From Ascarosepion bandense (Eukaryota; Mollusca; Cephalopoda; Sepiida; Sepiidae), in the NCBI GenBank assembly GCA_037127315.1, contig JBBBDQ010000308.1, positions 615,001-679,000 on the forward strand: DNA of 64,000 bases. The letters run 5' to 3'. The notes under the pieces were generated by a model. The model searched no databases. It saw only the letters and a list, made by a program, of their open reading frames with translations, and was not told the DNA's origin. The first letter of the stretch is position 1. Each line of letters starts with the position of its first letter. Shown piece by piece: positions 51,490-60,870 of the stretch. Position numbers and translations under genes: made by a program.

Positions 51490-51730
51490 CTTAAACATGA
51501 AACAAGGAATAAAACCCTGCTCATTTTGTAAAACCACATTTCTTTTGTTACAATTCTCTTTACCTGTGATGAGATTGTCCACTATCCACGGCCATGTAGG
51601 AGAACTGATATCACATAACAACAGTTCAGTATTCTTTTCTTTGTTTCTAACTTGCTTAGCATTTGGAACGCGTCTTTCGCTATTCAAATACACCTTCCAG
51701 TTTCGAAGTTACATCCTTTGTTAAAACACA
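51490..51730 (-). mobile_element. RTE-type LINE fragment
   Basis: Plus-strand GTAAAACCACATTTCTTTTG and TTCTTTTCTTTGTTTCTAAC correspond to the C-terminal coding part of the RTE LINE at 42840-42990 in reverse. Short dead remnant. Confidence 0.6.
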
Positions 51731-51764
51731 AAGATAAGGTAGATATCTATAGAAGAATAAATGA

Positions 51765-52175
51765 CATACACTTCTTCTTCTTCTTCTTCTTCTATGTGCC
51801 CTGTCCCTTCTGGACGTAGGCGATTATAGCTTTCCACGTCTCCCTATCCCTGGTTGCTCTTAGCACACCTTCTCCTGTTGCACCATGCAACCCTCGTTCC
51901 GTCATCCACCTGATAGGTCCTGCAAATATGTTATCTGTTGCTTTCCCCTGTCTCTTTTTCCCTCTATCTGGCCTATTAGTATCAGGTTCTCCAAGCCCTC
52001 CTTCCTCATTGAATGTCCTGGGAACTTCAGCTGTCTCTTTCTGATGCTCAGTATTAATTTCTTTTTTGTTTCCATAATTTCCAAGACCTCATCATTGCTC
52101 ACATGCTCGATCCATGATATTCGCAGCATCCTTCTGTAGAACCACATTTCAGTTGCTTCAAATTTTTCCTTCCGG
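51765..52175 (-). mobile_element. RTE-type LINE 3' end with (GAA)n tail
   Basis: Plus strand (TTC)n at 51769-51793 is the (GAA)n tail. It is followed by GCCCTGTCCCTTCTGGACGTAGGCG. The minus frame gives E-M-W-F-Y-R-R-M-L-R-I-S-W-I-E-H and I-R-K-R-Q-L-K-F-P-G-H. Same family as 42455-44284, 5' truncated at the MITE. Confidence 0.8.
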
Positions 52176-52562
52176 TCATAATTATTAGGCCATCCCAGTT
52201 GTTTAAAAGAAATCATGTATTTCATACTATTTTTAGTATTTATTGTCAAGTGAATAATTCTAAATGAAAATAGAATGGTTCTTTTGTTATTATTACTTTG
52301 CAAAATTTTACAGGCAAGGAAGCAATAATGAACTCGTCCGAATCACGCTAAGTTTTCTATTTTTTATTGATGCATCTGCAATATAGGTAATTATTAAATA
52401 TTTATAAATTCATTTGATGCACATGTTATTGTGCAGTATTAACAAAAGAACCATTCTATTTTCAGTTACAATTATTCACTTGACAATAAATACTAAAAAA
52501 TAGTTTGAAATACATCATTTAAAAAAAACTTGGGTGGCTTAATAATTATGGCCGGTAGTGTA
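52176..52562. mobile_element. Tc1-type MITE with both terminal repeats
   Basis: Left end CCGGTCATAATTATTAGGCC, right end GGCTTAATAATTATGGCCGG followed by TAGTGTA. The terminal repeats are about 35-40 bases and the interior is non-coding and partly palindromic. The ATAATTATT core after CCGG(C/T) is typical of Tc1-like ends with TA target sites. Related copies are at 42153-42450 and, as an end fragment, 53270-53300. Confidence 0.75.
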
Positions 52563-52565
52563 AGT

Positions 52566-53010
52566 TAATAATGAAAAGATAAATATTTTTCATTGTTTCA
52601 CCCCAAGGGAGGCTATAAAAACACTAACACAAAGTAATTTAGCTTCTGCTTTGACAAGCTTATCTCTCTGGTGCTCTCTGCACACGAATTTACTCGTGCT
52701 ACTAGACTGGCAACTAGGTCCCACCCTTTTACAGTGAAAACAGTCAAATGTAACCAGCTCTTCTATTCCTCCAGATTCTTTTCTCTCACTGCCCGCCTTT
52801 AGCACTCTCTTCCTTACACTTGCTTCTCTTATAGCTACAATCTTTAAGTTCAATTGTCATCTTTTATCCCTTTGATTCCCATCTTTCTGTTATCTTTTCC
52901 CCGACTTCTTTGTATCTTGTTTCTCTTTCTTTTCGCTATTCTCCCTTGTAAACCCCTTGCGCACCAGTGGCAGTACTTCCTTGCTTGGGGTGAATCAATA
53001 AAAATTTTTA
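52566..53010 (+). mobile_element. LINE 3' fragment with tail, flanked by inverted tail
   Basis: Plus strand: R-L-A-T-R-S-H-P-F-T-V-K-type C-terminal codons near 52700-52750, a pyrimidine-rich UTR, then CACCAGTGGCAGTACTTCCTTGCTTGGGGTGAA at 52960-52995 (in parts). At the left end an inverted tail motif (CACCCCAAGGGAGGC) is present. The segment 52566-52780 is repeated at 53308-53500. Confidence 0.65.
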
Positions 53011-53261
53011 AAAAAGAGTAGAAAGAACAAAAAATTAACAGTATCCACAAAACTGCAAATTGCGATTGACGTTGTATTTAACATTTGGAAGTTCATAGTT
53101 AACAGAAAAGTAAGAAGCCGGAAAGTCTTTTTATCAGTAAAGGCTGTAAAGCCGCTAAGACGCAAGTGGGTTACTGAGTGAGAAAGAATAATAAAAAATA
53201 GAAACATTATTAAGGAGTAAAACAATAGAAGACAGTAGATAGTGATTTACATTACATTAGA

Positions 53262-53560
53262 ATTTTTTGAAGATCAAAATAATTATGGCCAGTAGTGTAA
53301 GTTAATAATGAAAAGATAAATAGTTTTTATTGTTTTACCCCAAGGAAGGCGATAAAAACACTAACTCAAAGTAATTTAGCTTCTGCTCTGACAAACCTAT
53401 CTCACTGGTGCCCCCAGTACACGAATTTACACGTGCAACTAATTCCCACCATTTTATAGTGAAAACGGTCAAATGTAACCGCCTCTTCTACTTTCCGTTT
53501 CTTTTCTCTCACTTCCTGCCTTTGGAACTCCCTTTCTTACACATGGAGCATGGCTCCGGA
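53262..53560. repeat. second copy of the 52540-52800 segment
   Basis: AATAATTATGGCCAGTAGTGTAAGTTAATAATGAAAAG followed by TTGTTTTACCCCAAGGAAGGC repeats 52540-52605 (quoted in parts), then the same LINE-derived codons. The MITE end and LINE debris were therefore duplicated together. Confidence 0.7.
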
Positions 53561-53745
53561 AGAGTGTCCCACAAGTGAGAAGTGCGAGAAAAGAAACTAT
53601 CAGCATAGAACTTACGGTTGCATCTAACCATTTAAGCTGTAAATTGATGGGACATTGCTGTTTAAATTTATAATATCTCGATACCATAGCGAAAATTCAC
53701 TAGAACAATTACCGTGAAAGTATTTATAGAAAAGTGTTGGGGATC
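53545..53745 (-). mobile_element. LINE RT C-terminal fragment
   Basis: GAAGTGCGAGAAAAGAAACT and CGGTTGCATCTAACC match the plus strand of 50927-50975 with decay. 5' truncated dead copy. Confidence 0.6.
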
Positions 53746-53814
53746 ACCCCTTTTACACATAAGAATGGACTCGTCTGATATGTACATATAACCCTGCCTA
53801 TATAGAGAACGGTA

Positions 53815-54030
53815 GTGACTGTCACAGAGGGTATTTACTCGCTGCGACGGCATTTCTCACTGTCAGCGCTCTGCCTTCGGGCAGAGGGCGCTCTCTGAGC
53901 AGAGAGCAATAACCCAGTCGTGGTTCCGCCGAAGGGTAGAAGCACGACTGGGCAAAAATAGACAGGTATTTTTTGGCCGGGCCATATAGCCCGGAAATTC
54001 CCACTCATAAACTGAGCATGTGCCACATGG
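53815..54030. other. GC-rich cluster of strong stem-loops, identity unknown
   Basis: Within about 190 bases: TCTGCC-TTCG-GGCAGA (53869-53884, extended by AGCGC/GCGCT with a bulge), CTCTCTG-AG-CAGAGAG (53891-53906), CCCAGTCGTG ... CACGACTGGG (10-bp stem, 20-base loop, 53913-53952) and CCGGGC-CATATA-GCCCGG. It is far more GC-rich than its surroundings. It may be the leader or LTR of a retroelement or a structured RNA; no TG...CA ends with a duplication could be fixed. The small minus-strand frames here are not convincing. Confidence 0.45.
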
Positions 54031-54300
54031 TGCCCTTAGTGGGAGGGACAACTAAATATAGTGATTGTCAGTTGTAAAGAGTTGTTGAATTGAGTAGTTG
54101 TACCGTAAGTTGGTCAGTAAGAATATAGTCATTACCCGGTCATACTTCTTCACTACAAGATTGTATATATTGATTCCTACTAACAGTATTCCTAGTATTC
54201 CTGAATTGACTCACCCCTGTTCCCGTGTATATTTTTGTTCAATATAACTTACATTTTTTTTATCTCTATATCTGCTTTTTGTAATTAATTATTTTGTGTG
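54030..54300. other. AT-rich intron DNA, nothing recognised
   Basis: Contains GTACCGTAAGTTGGTCAG and other short stretches without a recognisable element. It may belong to the same insertion as the stem-loop cluster. Confidence 0.35.
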
Positions 54301-54305
54301 GCTTT

Positions 54306-54722
54306 TCAACAAGAATCCACAACAAAAAGGCACAGTGAAGCCTCAGTACGGCAGAGTAAAAGGGACTGAGGTCGATATGTCAAAACAGGATTAAGAACAT
54401 TACAAATTCTTCTTTGGATTTTATCAAGAATCTCTAAATATATAGAAGGAGCAGACTTATAGGTGCAATATTCAAAACAAGAACGAATGGTAGACTTACA
54501 AATATGTAAGATAGATTCTGGCGATACAAATTGTCTCGTACGCCATAGTGAACCAACTTTTGTTGCAGATTTAACAATTGATCCGATATAGTCTTTCCAC
54601 TTCATGTCAGCAGAAATATTATTCGGTCCGCGAAGGATCAATGAGTCGCACTCCTGGAGGTTAGCATCAGCCATGTCGATGGGAGGTAAAAAGAGTTCTC
54701 TCAGATAATTAAAAGAAAACAA
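54306..54722 (-). mobile_element. LINE RT C-terminal region fragment
   Basis: The 138-codon minus frame contains M-K-W-K-D-Y-I-G-S-I-V-K-S-A-T-K-V-G-S-L and S-I-L-H-I-C-K-S-T-I-R-S-C-F-E-Y-C, then D-K-I-Q-R-R-I-C-N-V. It parallels the plus-strand LINE at 55364-55700 with substitutions. It is a diverged relative, 5' and 3' truncated. Confidence 0.75.
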
Positions 54723-54724
54723 CA

Positions 54725-55335
54725 GGAGACTTATAAATATGTAAAGCAGATTCAGGAGAGAAAATAACCGGAATTAAGACATTTCTGTGTTGTTCTCTTC
54801 TGTATTGCCATATTCACGACGTTTCGGCCATTTTATGCCTGGGACCTTCTTCACATGATATAATTTGGAATTTCGAACCGAACTCTTTACTTAATCCACG
54901 AGGATAGATTGTTCTAATTCCATGTCGCATGCCATTTTTTTATATCTCAGTATCAGCTAATTCGCTTTAATAACTCAACTTTTCAAGTTTTTGTTTCTTC
55001 TGCTGTGGCCAGGTATTGAACTCCCAACTCTTTGGGTCAAGTCACTTTTTGGATTACTTGAACCAAAGAGTTGTGATTTGAAAAAACAAACTTGGAGAGT
55101 TGAGTTACTAAAAGGAAAATAACTGAAACTGAGATATCCATAAAAGTGGTGGACAAAATAAAGGGTTCGATTCGAAATTTCAATGTATATCACATAAAAA
55201 TAAGACCTGGTGTGGGCGACAAAGGTAACCTTGCAGCGAGCTTGGAAAGGGCCTCCAATCCGCAGTGGACTGGGATAAGAAATGACTCGTAAAGTTTAAT
55301 GCTTCTAATACGAAGCTACTATCAATTAACCATCA
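54725..55335. repeat. intron DNA with inverted SINE-like pieces
   Basis: CTGTGGCCAGGTATTGAACTCCCAACTC (54998-55025, in part) is the reverse of a tRNA-like B-box region. ACTCTTTGGGTCAAGT (55027) is mirrored by ACTTGAACCAAAGAGT (55056) with one mismatch. TTTGGAATTTCGAACCGAAC (54866) is mirrored by GTTCGATTCGAAATTTCAA (55163). These form a nested inverted arrangement; there is no ORF. Confidence 0.5.
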
Positions 55336-55339
55336 TCGA

Positions 55340-56150
55340 CAATCTCACCTACCTCCTATTAGCATGGACCAGGCTTGCCTCCCTGAGAGTAAAAAACTGC
55401 GCCTCCTTGGTCTCACACTTTCAGCGGACCTTAAGTGGAATGACTATATCGAATCCATTGCTAAATCCGCTGCTATGAAAGTCGGTTCTCTGTGCAGGGC
55501 CCGGAGTTTTTTCCGTCTGACTCTATCCTGCACATTTATAAATCTACCATCCGCCCGTGCATTGAATACTGTTGCCATATCTGGTCGGGTGCCCCTGCTA
55601 TTCTCCTTGGGCTTTTAGACAAGGTACAGCGGAGGGTCTGTAATGTGATCGATACTGACTTGGCAGACCGCCTGCCGTCTCTCTCTCACCGGCGCGATGT
55701 GGCTTCCCTGTGTCTCTTCTATAAATACTTCCATGGCTTCTGCTCCGATGAACTTAGATCACTGGTGACCCCTAAATACGAATTTGCACGAGATACTAGA
55801 TTAGCAACTAGATCCCACCCTTTTACAATGAAACCGATAAAATGCAACCGCAACTTCTACTCCAACAGTTTCTTTTCTCGTACTTCCCGACTCTGGATTT
55901 CCCTTCCACATGACTGCTTCCCCGACGGCTACAAATCTCCAGGAGTTTAAATGTAAGGATCAATAGACACCTCCTAACACAGTAACTCGCTTCCATTCTT
56001 TCAAACACTCTTCCCATCCTCCCAACTACCTATCACCCTCTTCTGACATTTCCTATATCTAACCACTCTTTCTATTTACCTTCCACTATGTAGCCCCAAG
56101 TGCAATAGTGGCAGTGGAATGCCTTGCTTGGGGTGAAACTATTAAAAAAA
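55340..56150 (+). mobile_element. LINE 3' end: RT C-terminus, UTR, shared SINE/LINE tail
   Basis: Two overlapping frames (55364-55618 and 55492-55950) together cover the RT C-terminal region: L-R-L-L-G-L-T-L-S-A-D-L-K-W-N-D-Y-I-E-S, I-Y-K-S-T-I-R-P-C-I-E-Y-C, R-R-D-V-A-S-L-C-L-F-Y-K-Y-F and S-R-L-W-I-S-L-P. There is one frameshift near 55500. The 3' UTR ends TGTAGCCCCAAGTGCAATAG...CTTGCTTGGGGTGAAAC and A(9). This is the best copy of the LINE whose tail the SINEs share. Clade (CR1/L2- or Jockey-like) is uncertain. Confidence 0.8.
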
Positions 56151-56164
56151 AAAGACCTGTGTGT

Positions 56165-56640
56165 ACAACGGCTGAAGCGTTGTAAATATAACAATAAAGA
56201 TGAGGATGACAGTCTGAACAATGTACATAGTGTAAATAGTTACAATACCTCATCTCAGAAATATAGACTGATCCTGAAGAAGCCTGGATCGTACAACAGC
56301 CAAAACGTCGTGAATGTGGCAATAAAGATGAGGACAACAATCCGAATGATGTAAATAGTGTAAATAGTTACAATACCTCATCTGAAGAAGCCGGAGCATA
56401 AAACGGCCGAAGCATCGTAAATGTGGCAATAAAGTAAGGACAATGGTACGAATGATGTAAATAGGGTAAATTAGCTACAATAACTAATCTCAGAAATATA
56501 GACATATCATGAAGAAGGCCAGATCTAACAATGGACGAAACGTGGTGAAAGTGTCAGTAAAGATGAGGCCAACATTTAGAACGATGTAAATAGTGTAAAT
56601 ATTTACAATCTCAGAAATTTAAACAGACATTGGATGAATT
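56165..56640 (+). repeat. tandem repeat upstream of exon 2 (AAGATGAGGACAA units)
   Basis: Four decayed units of roughly 110-130 bases with AATAAAGATGAGGACAAC, ATGATGTAAATAGTGTAAATAG, TACAATACCTCATCTCAGAA and CCTGAAGAAG...GGCCGAA motifs. Their reverse complements make up 57112-57470 on the other side of exon 2. Confidence 0.8.
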
Positions 56641-56789
56641 ATGATAGAAGATAACGAGTGATCAGATTCGACGAGAAAGCAAGAAGCCGACTGCGAGATC
56701 AGTTTGAGAGAATGAAAAAGTGATTACGAAATAAATGTATTTTGACGTTTTTTTTTTTTAAATTTTTATTTTTGGTTCTTTTTGAATAG

Positions 56790-56903
56790 ATTACTCACTG
56801 GCAGCATCCTAACTTCCACGCGTATTTTCCCGCCGGTAATTCTTACCCTTCCATCCTGGGCGACATGTTGTCAGATGCCATTGGTTGTGTTGGTTTCTCG
56901 TGG
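56790..56903 (+). CDS. tyrosine decarboxylase-like, second coding exon
   Basis: The acceptor TTTTGAATAG precedes 56790 and the donor GTAAGT starts at 56904. The exon has 38 codons, phase 0 at both ends, so it joins the 34960-35160 exon in frame. The protein reads I-T-H-W-Q-H-P-N-F-H-A-Y-F-P-A-G-N-S-Y-P, then S-I-L-G-D-M-L-S-D-A-I-G-C-V-G-F-S-W. The HWQHP and FPAGNS signatures are those of invertebrate tyrosine decarboxylases; DOPA decarboxylase has FPTASS and histidine decarboxylase YPALTS at this place. The segment contributes to the substrate pocket. The PLP-lysine exon and the rest are beyond the window. Confidence 0.88.
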
Positions 56904-56954
56904 GTAAGTAATCCCTTCTCGTTCTTTCTTACTCCTCTACGAACGTATTTGTCT

Positions 56955-57105
56955 TTAACCAAGCTGATGCATTTTTTAAATCATTTCACCCCAAGCAAAG
57001 CCTCTAGTAAGCAGGGGGTTACAGGGAGTGAAAGTGATGAAAAAGATGGAAAGTGGGGAAAGACAAAAGATGAACGGGACTCGATAAAATAGAAGATAGC
57101 GATTG
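56955..57105 (-). mobile_element. SINE/LINE tail fragment
   Basis: TTTTTTAAATCATTTCACCCCAAGCAAAGCC (56966-56995, in part), AGCAGGGGGTTAC and a short body, in minus orientation. Same tail family as 38990, 50655 and 63830. Confidence 0.65.
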
Positions 57106-57111
57106 ACGTTG

Positions 57112-57470
57112 CATTTGTCTATATTTCTGAGATGAGGCAGTATTTACAGTATTTACATTATTCGGACAATTGTCCTCATCTTTGTTGCCATTTGTTTGAC
57201 GTTTAATAAAAGATCATTCTATTTGTCTATATTTCTGAGATGAGGTAGTATTTACAGTATTTACATTATTCGGACAATTGTCCTCATCTTTGTTGCCATT
57301 TGTATGACGTTTAATCATAGATCATTCTATTTGTCTGTTTCTGAGATGAGGTAGTATTTACATCATTTGGACAATTGTCCTCATCTTTGCTGCCATTTGT
57401 ACGGCGTTTCGACCGTTGTACACTCCGGCCTTCTTCAGGTACTAGCAATTTCGAACCGAACCCTTTAATA
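57112..57470 (-). repeat. tandem repeat downstream of exon 2, inverted
   Basis: Three units of about 105-118 bases: TTTGTCTATATTTCTGAGATGAGG, TTACAGTATTTACATTATTCGGACAATTG, TCCTCATCTTTGTTGCC (quoted in parts). The last unit ends GGCGTTTCGACCGTTGTACACTCCGGCCTTCTTCAGG. They are the reverse complement of 56165-56640. Confidence 0.8.
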
Positions 57471-57511
57471 CAATCACTAGGGTATATCGGGTGTAACGTC
57501 TATATGTGTCC

Positions 57512-57612
57512 TTAAGGACACATGGCCCAGTGGTTATAGACATTGGTTAGTTCCTGACTTGACAGAGTTGTGAGTTCAGTACCAGGTCACAGCAGTGGTG
57601 AACAAATAACTT
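57512..57612 (+). mobile_element. tRNA-derived SINE head
   Basis: TGGCCCAGTGGTTATAGAC (A-box-like) and GTGAGTTCAGTACCAGGTC (B-box-like), 40-50 bases apart, with no body recognised. It is decayed and not a tRNA gene, since stems do not pair. A reversed relative is at about 54995. Confidence 0.6.
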
Positions 57613-57906
57613 ACAGGGTTAGAGGGAGATAACTTATGACTTCCAATCGAGGCTTCCCGCAAAGGATGGACTTCGTATACTTTATATATATTTTACGATA
57701 ACAGCGAAAGTGTTCTATCCGATAACCGCTTCGAACGGGCGTTCTACACGGTAACCAAAGAACATAGCGTAAAGTCGTAAATAACTGCTGTGTATGAAAT
57801 GTTCCTCTCTCTACAGGGTTCAGTCGCAAGTGAGAGCATAAATAAACCACCCGCATATAAGCCCGTTTCACTGTGTCACAGCCCAACGGTGCGGCTAGAT
57901 TGACCG
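57612..57906. other. intron sequence, nothing recognised
   Basis: About 295 bases of moderate GC content (CCGCTTCGAACGGGCG, CTACACGGTAACC) without ORF or family match, ending at the TATC array. Confidence 0.35.
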
Positions 57907-57951
57907 TTATCTATCTGTCTGTCTATCTATCTATCTATCTCAGTCTGTTCA

Positions 57952-57992
<41 letters not shown>

Positions 57993-58000
57993 CACTCTGT

Positions 58001-58051
<51 letters not shown>

Positions 58052-58062
58052 CACTCTGTTCA

Positions 58063-58111
<49 letters not shown>

Positions 58112-58122
58112 CACTCTGTTCA

Positions 58123-58167
<45 letters not shown>

Positions 58168-58177
58168 CACTCGTCTA

Positions 58178-58210
<33 letters not shown>

Positions 58211-58220
58211 CACTCTGATC

Positions 58221-58267
<47 letters not shown>

Positions 58268-58274
58268 CTATCTA

Positions 58275-58311
<37 letters not shown>

Positions 58312-58330
58312 CACTCTGTCTATCTATCTA

Positions 58331-58363
<33 letters not shown>

Positions 58364-58374
58364 CAGTCTGTTCA

Positions 58375-58427
<53 letters not shown>

Positions 58428-58478
58428 CAGTCTGTTCATATCTATCTATCTATCTATCTATCTATCTCAGTCTGTTCA

Positions 58479-58511
<33 letters not shown>

Positions 58512-58600
58512 CACTCTGTTCATATCTATCTATCTATCTATCTATCTCAGTCTGTTCATATCTATCTATCTATCTATCTATCTCAGTCTGTTCATATCTA
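57907..58600. repeat. (TATC)n array with TCACTCTGTTCATATC spacers
   Basis: Runs of 5 to 13 TATC tetramers separated by CAGTCTGTTCATATC or CACTCTGTTCATATC. Long frames of Y-L-S-I are artefacts. The motif is the complement of the GATA arrays at 1-3280 but with unrelated spacers. Confidence 0.95.

Positions 58601-58602
<2 letters not shown>

Positions 58603-58638
<36 letters not shown>
58603..58638. repeat. (TA)n microsatellite
   Basis: About seventeen TA repeats at the end of the TATC array. Confidence 0.95.
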
Positions 58639-58639
<1 letters not shown>

Positions 58640-58640
<1 letters not shown>

Positions 58641-59110
58641 TAGTAGTACAAACTAATGGGTTAGCGGTCATCTGTTTGTACAGATTCACTTTTTAAGAGT
58701 GCTCGATACTTAGCAGAGCATTATATATGGTAACTAGCAGTTTAGCCCGGTTTCACTCGGGTAGTTTAAGGAATAATAAGAATAAAAACTTATGATGAAT
58801 TTACATTGCAAATACTTACTCTTGCCACTTTTATAGATATAGATAACAATGTCGAATGTTTCTACTGGATTAGGCTGGGAGAGTAGGGGCAACATATATA
58901 GATATAGATAATATAAAGTGGGGTGATCGATTCTATATTATAATCAAAACATAAACTGATCCCTGACTTTGTGGGGTGATAATATATATTTTTCTACCCT
59001 AATTTTGGCTTTCTGAAAAATTTCCAACGTGTCGTTAGAGTTCTAAAATTTTTATCTACACCTGAACGCAACTCCCGTGGAGCTAGACCGCAAAATACAG
59101 ACGCTAAGTC
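58640..59110. other. interval between two TATC arrays, with dispersed repeat end
   Basis: 58735-58800 carries TAGCAGTTTAGCCCGGTTTCACTCGGG (in parts), related to 34200. GCTCGATACTTAGCAGAGC is at 58692. The remainder is AT-rich, without gene. Confidence 0.5.
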
Positions 59111-59112
59111 GA

Positions 59113-59113
<1 letters not shown>

Positions 59114-59184
<71 letters not shown>

Positions 59185-59195
59185 CACTCTGTTCA

Positions 59196-59244
<49 letters not shown>

Positions 59245-59255
59245 CACTCTGTTCA

Positions 59256-59312
<57 letters not shown>

Positions 59313-59323
59313 CACTCTGTTCA

Positions 59324-59360
<37 letters not shown>

Positions 59361-59368
59361 CACTCTGT

Positions 59369-59434
<66 letters not shown>
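59114..59434. repeat. second (TATC)n array
   Basis: Same tetramers and the same CACTCTGTTCATATC spacers as 57907-58600. Confidence 0.95.
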
Positions 59435-59499
59435 AAACAAATACTTACAAAACGTCCACGCTCGTCATTTTTATAGATATAGATATTTTTATTATAAGT

Positions 59500-59502
<3 letters not shown>

Positions 59503-59541
<39 letters not shown>
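59503..59541. repeat. (TA)n microsatellite
   Basis: About nineteen TA repeats. Confidence 0.95.
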
Positions 59542-59544
<3 letters not shown>

Positions 59545-59545
<1 letters not shown>

Positions 59546-59935
59546 GCATGTCCAGGCTGCAATCTACTTCAGAAGTATACATATCACCAGCCGTATCACT
59601 AAAGGTTGTATATGACTATATTTTACTTCCTACCTAAACCTGGCGCTTTTTTTTAAATATATTCTTTCACCATATCTCTTTATTTGTTTTTCTTTTTCTC
59701 TCTCGTTTTCCTCTTTTTTTATTTCATCTGTGCCCTTTTTATGATTCAACATTCTGGTTTCTTATTTTCCCTACCTCCTTTAACTTGTACAAAAAAAATT
59801 TGCCATTAAAAAATTAATTTCCATCTCTTTTTAAAAATAACGTTTACTACCTGATGAGACATTGTTCTTTTAATGTAGAAAAAAATCTACACTTTTGTAG
59901 TAGATTGTAATTTGTACATGTTCTAAATTATATAT
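59545..59935. other. AT-rich intron DNA, nothing recognised
   Basis: Pyrimidine-rich then A/T-rich stretch without ORF or element signature. A reverse-repeat-like CTACACTTTTGTAGTAG is at 59889. Confidence 0.35.
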
Positions 59936-59939
59936 ATTC

Positions 59940-60405
59940 CATTTTTAAACGAGTTATTTCGCTACCCAAGGTTTCTGCCATGAGTTGTGTCTTCAGGCGA
60001 TTTGTAATAACTGATTTTACCGTTTTCTTTTTAAAAACGCTCTCGTAACAGTGTTTTATTTGAACGTTCACGTGACAGGGAATTTATGAACGCGTAAATT
60101 AAATTAAAACGGATTATGGCGTGTTTATCCATGGTTGTATGAGCCTAAGAGGCATTTCTTAGTGTGGATGCATTTCTAAGAAATTCCTCTTAGGTTCATA
60201 CAACCATGGATGAAAACGCCATAATCTGTTTTAATTTAAAAATTGCGCGTTCATAAATTCCCTGCCACGTGAATGTTCAAATCAAACATCGTTACAAGAG
60301 TGATCTTTAAAAAAACGGTAAAATCAATTATTAAAAATCGCCTGAAGACACCACTCATGGTAGAAACCTGGGTAGCGAAATAACTAGTTTAAAAATAGAA
60401 AATAT
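59940..60405. repeat. long near-perfect palindrome (foldback element)
   Basis: Arms of about 220 bases (59945-60160 and 60172-60400) are separated by roughly 11 bases (GTGTGGATGCA). Matches include GAGTTATTTCGCTACCCAAGG with CCTGGGTAGCGAAATAACT, GGGAATTTATGAACGCG with CGCGTTCATAAATTCCC, and CATGGTTGTATGAGCCTAAGAGG with CCTCTTAGGTTCATACAACCATGG (in parts). A few substitutions and small indels distinguish the arms. No ORF; family unknown. Confidence 0.85.
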
Positions 60406-60497
60406 TCAAAAGTTCTACAATATAATTGTATCGAACACTTTTTAATACAAATGTGTACTGGTCTAACCCTATTAGGACCAAAAACTGCTATTGGGTG

Positions 60498-60692
60498 CGT
60501 ATAATGATAATATACGCGCTAAAAAGGTCTGCTTTCTTCCACCGAACGCCCATAGCCTAGAGGTAGAATCACCGACTGACGCCAATTCGGTCGGGTTTCA
60601 ATCCTGGGTTAAAAAGCAATCGGAGTCTAACCGTACTGGTGAGCTGTGATACAGCGAAACAGATCTGTCTGCGGATGACAATATATATATAT
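60498..60692 (+). mobile_element. tRNA-derived SINE, plus orientation
   Basis: CATAGCCTAGAGGTAGAATC (A box) and GGTCGGGTTTCAATCCTGGG (B box) about 25 bases apart, followed by AAAAAGCAATCGGAGTCTAACC, GAAACAGATCTGTCTGCGG and a TA run. It matches the minus copy at 40879-41075. Confidence 0.75.
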
Positions 60693-60870
60693 ACTGATCA
60701 ATTCACTCCATGCAAGGTAACAATGCCACTTTGACGCATGGGATTACTGTGAGTGAGAGACAATGAAATTCTTTTAGAAGGAACCGGAAAGCCAGAACCT
60801 AAACAGTAAAGAATGTATGAACCTCTATTGCTGTTCAAAAGAATGAGGAGGTGTGTAAAAATAAAAAAAA
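60693..60870 (-). mobile_element. diverged SINE with shared tail
   Basis: TTCACTCCATGCAAGG (degenerate tail), ACGCATGGGATTACTGTGAG and GGAACCGGAAAGCCAGAACCTAAACAG correspond, in minus orientation, to the SINE unit at 40488-40690. Confidence 0.55.

Noticed and set aside
53822..54051. Three short minus-strand frames over the hairpin island
   Set aside because: Overlapping frames in different phases over palindromic GC-rich DNA. Inverted repeats explain them better than protein coding.
57873..59637. Open frames of Y-L-S-I repeats
   Set aside because: They are translations of (TATC)n, which has no stops in these phases.
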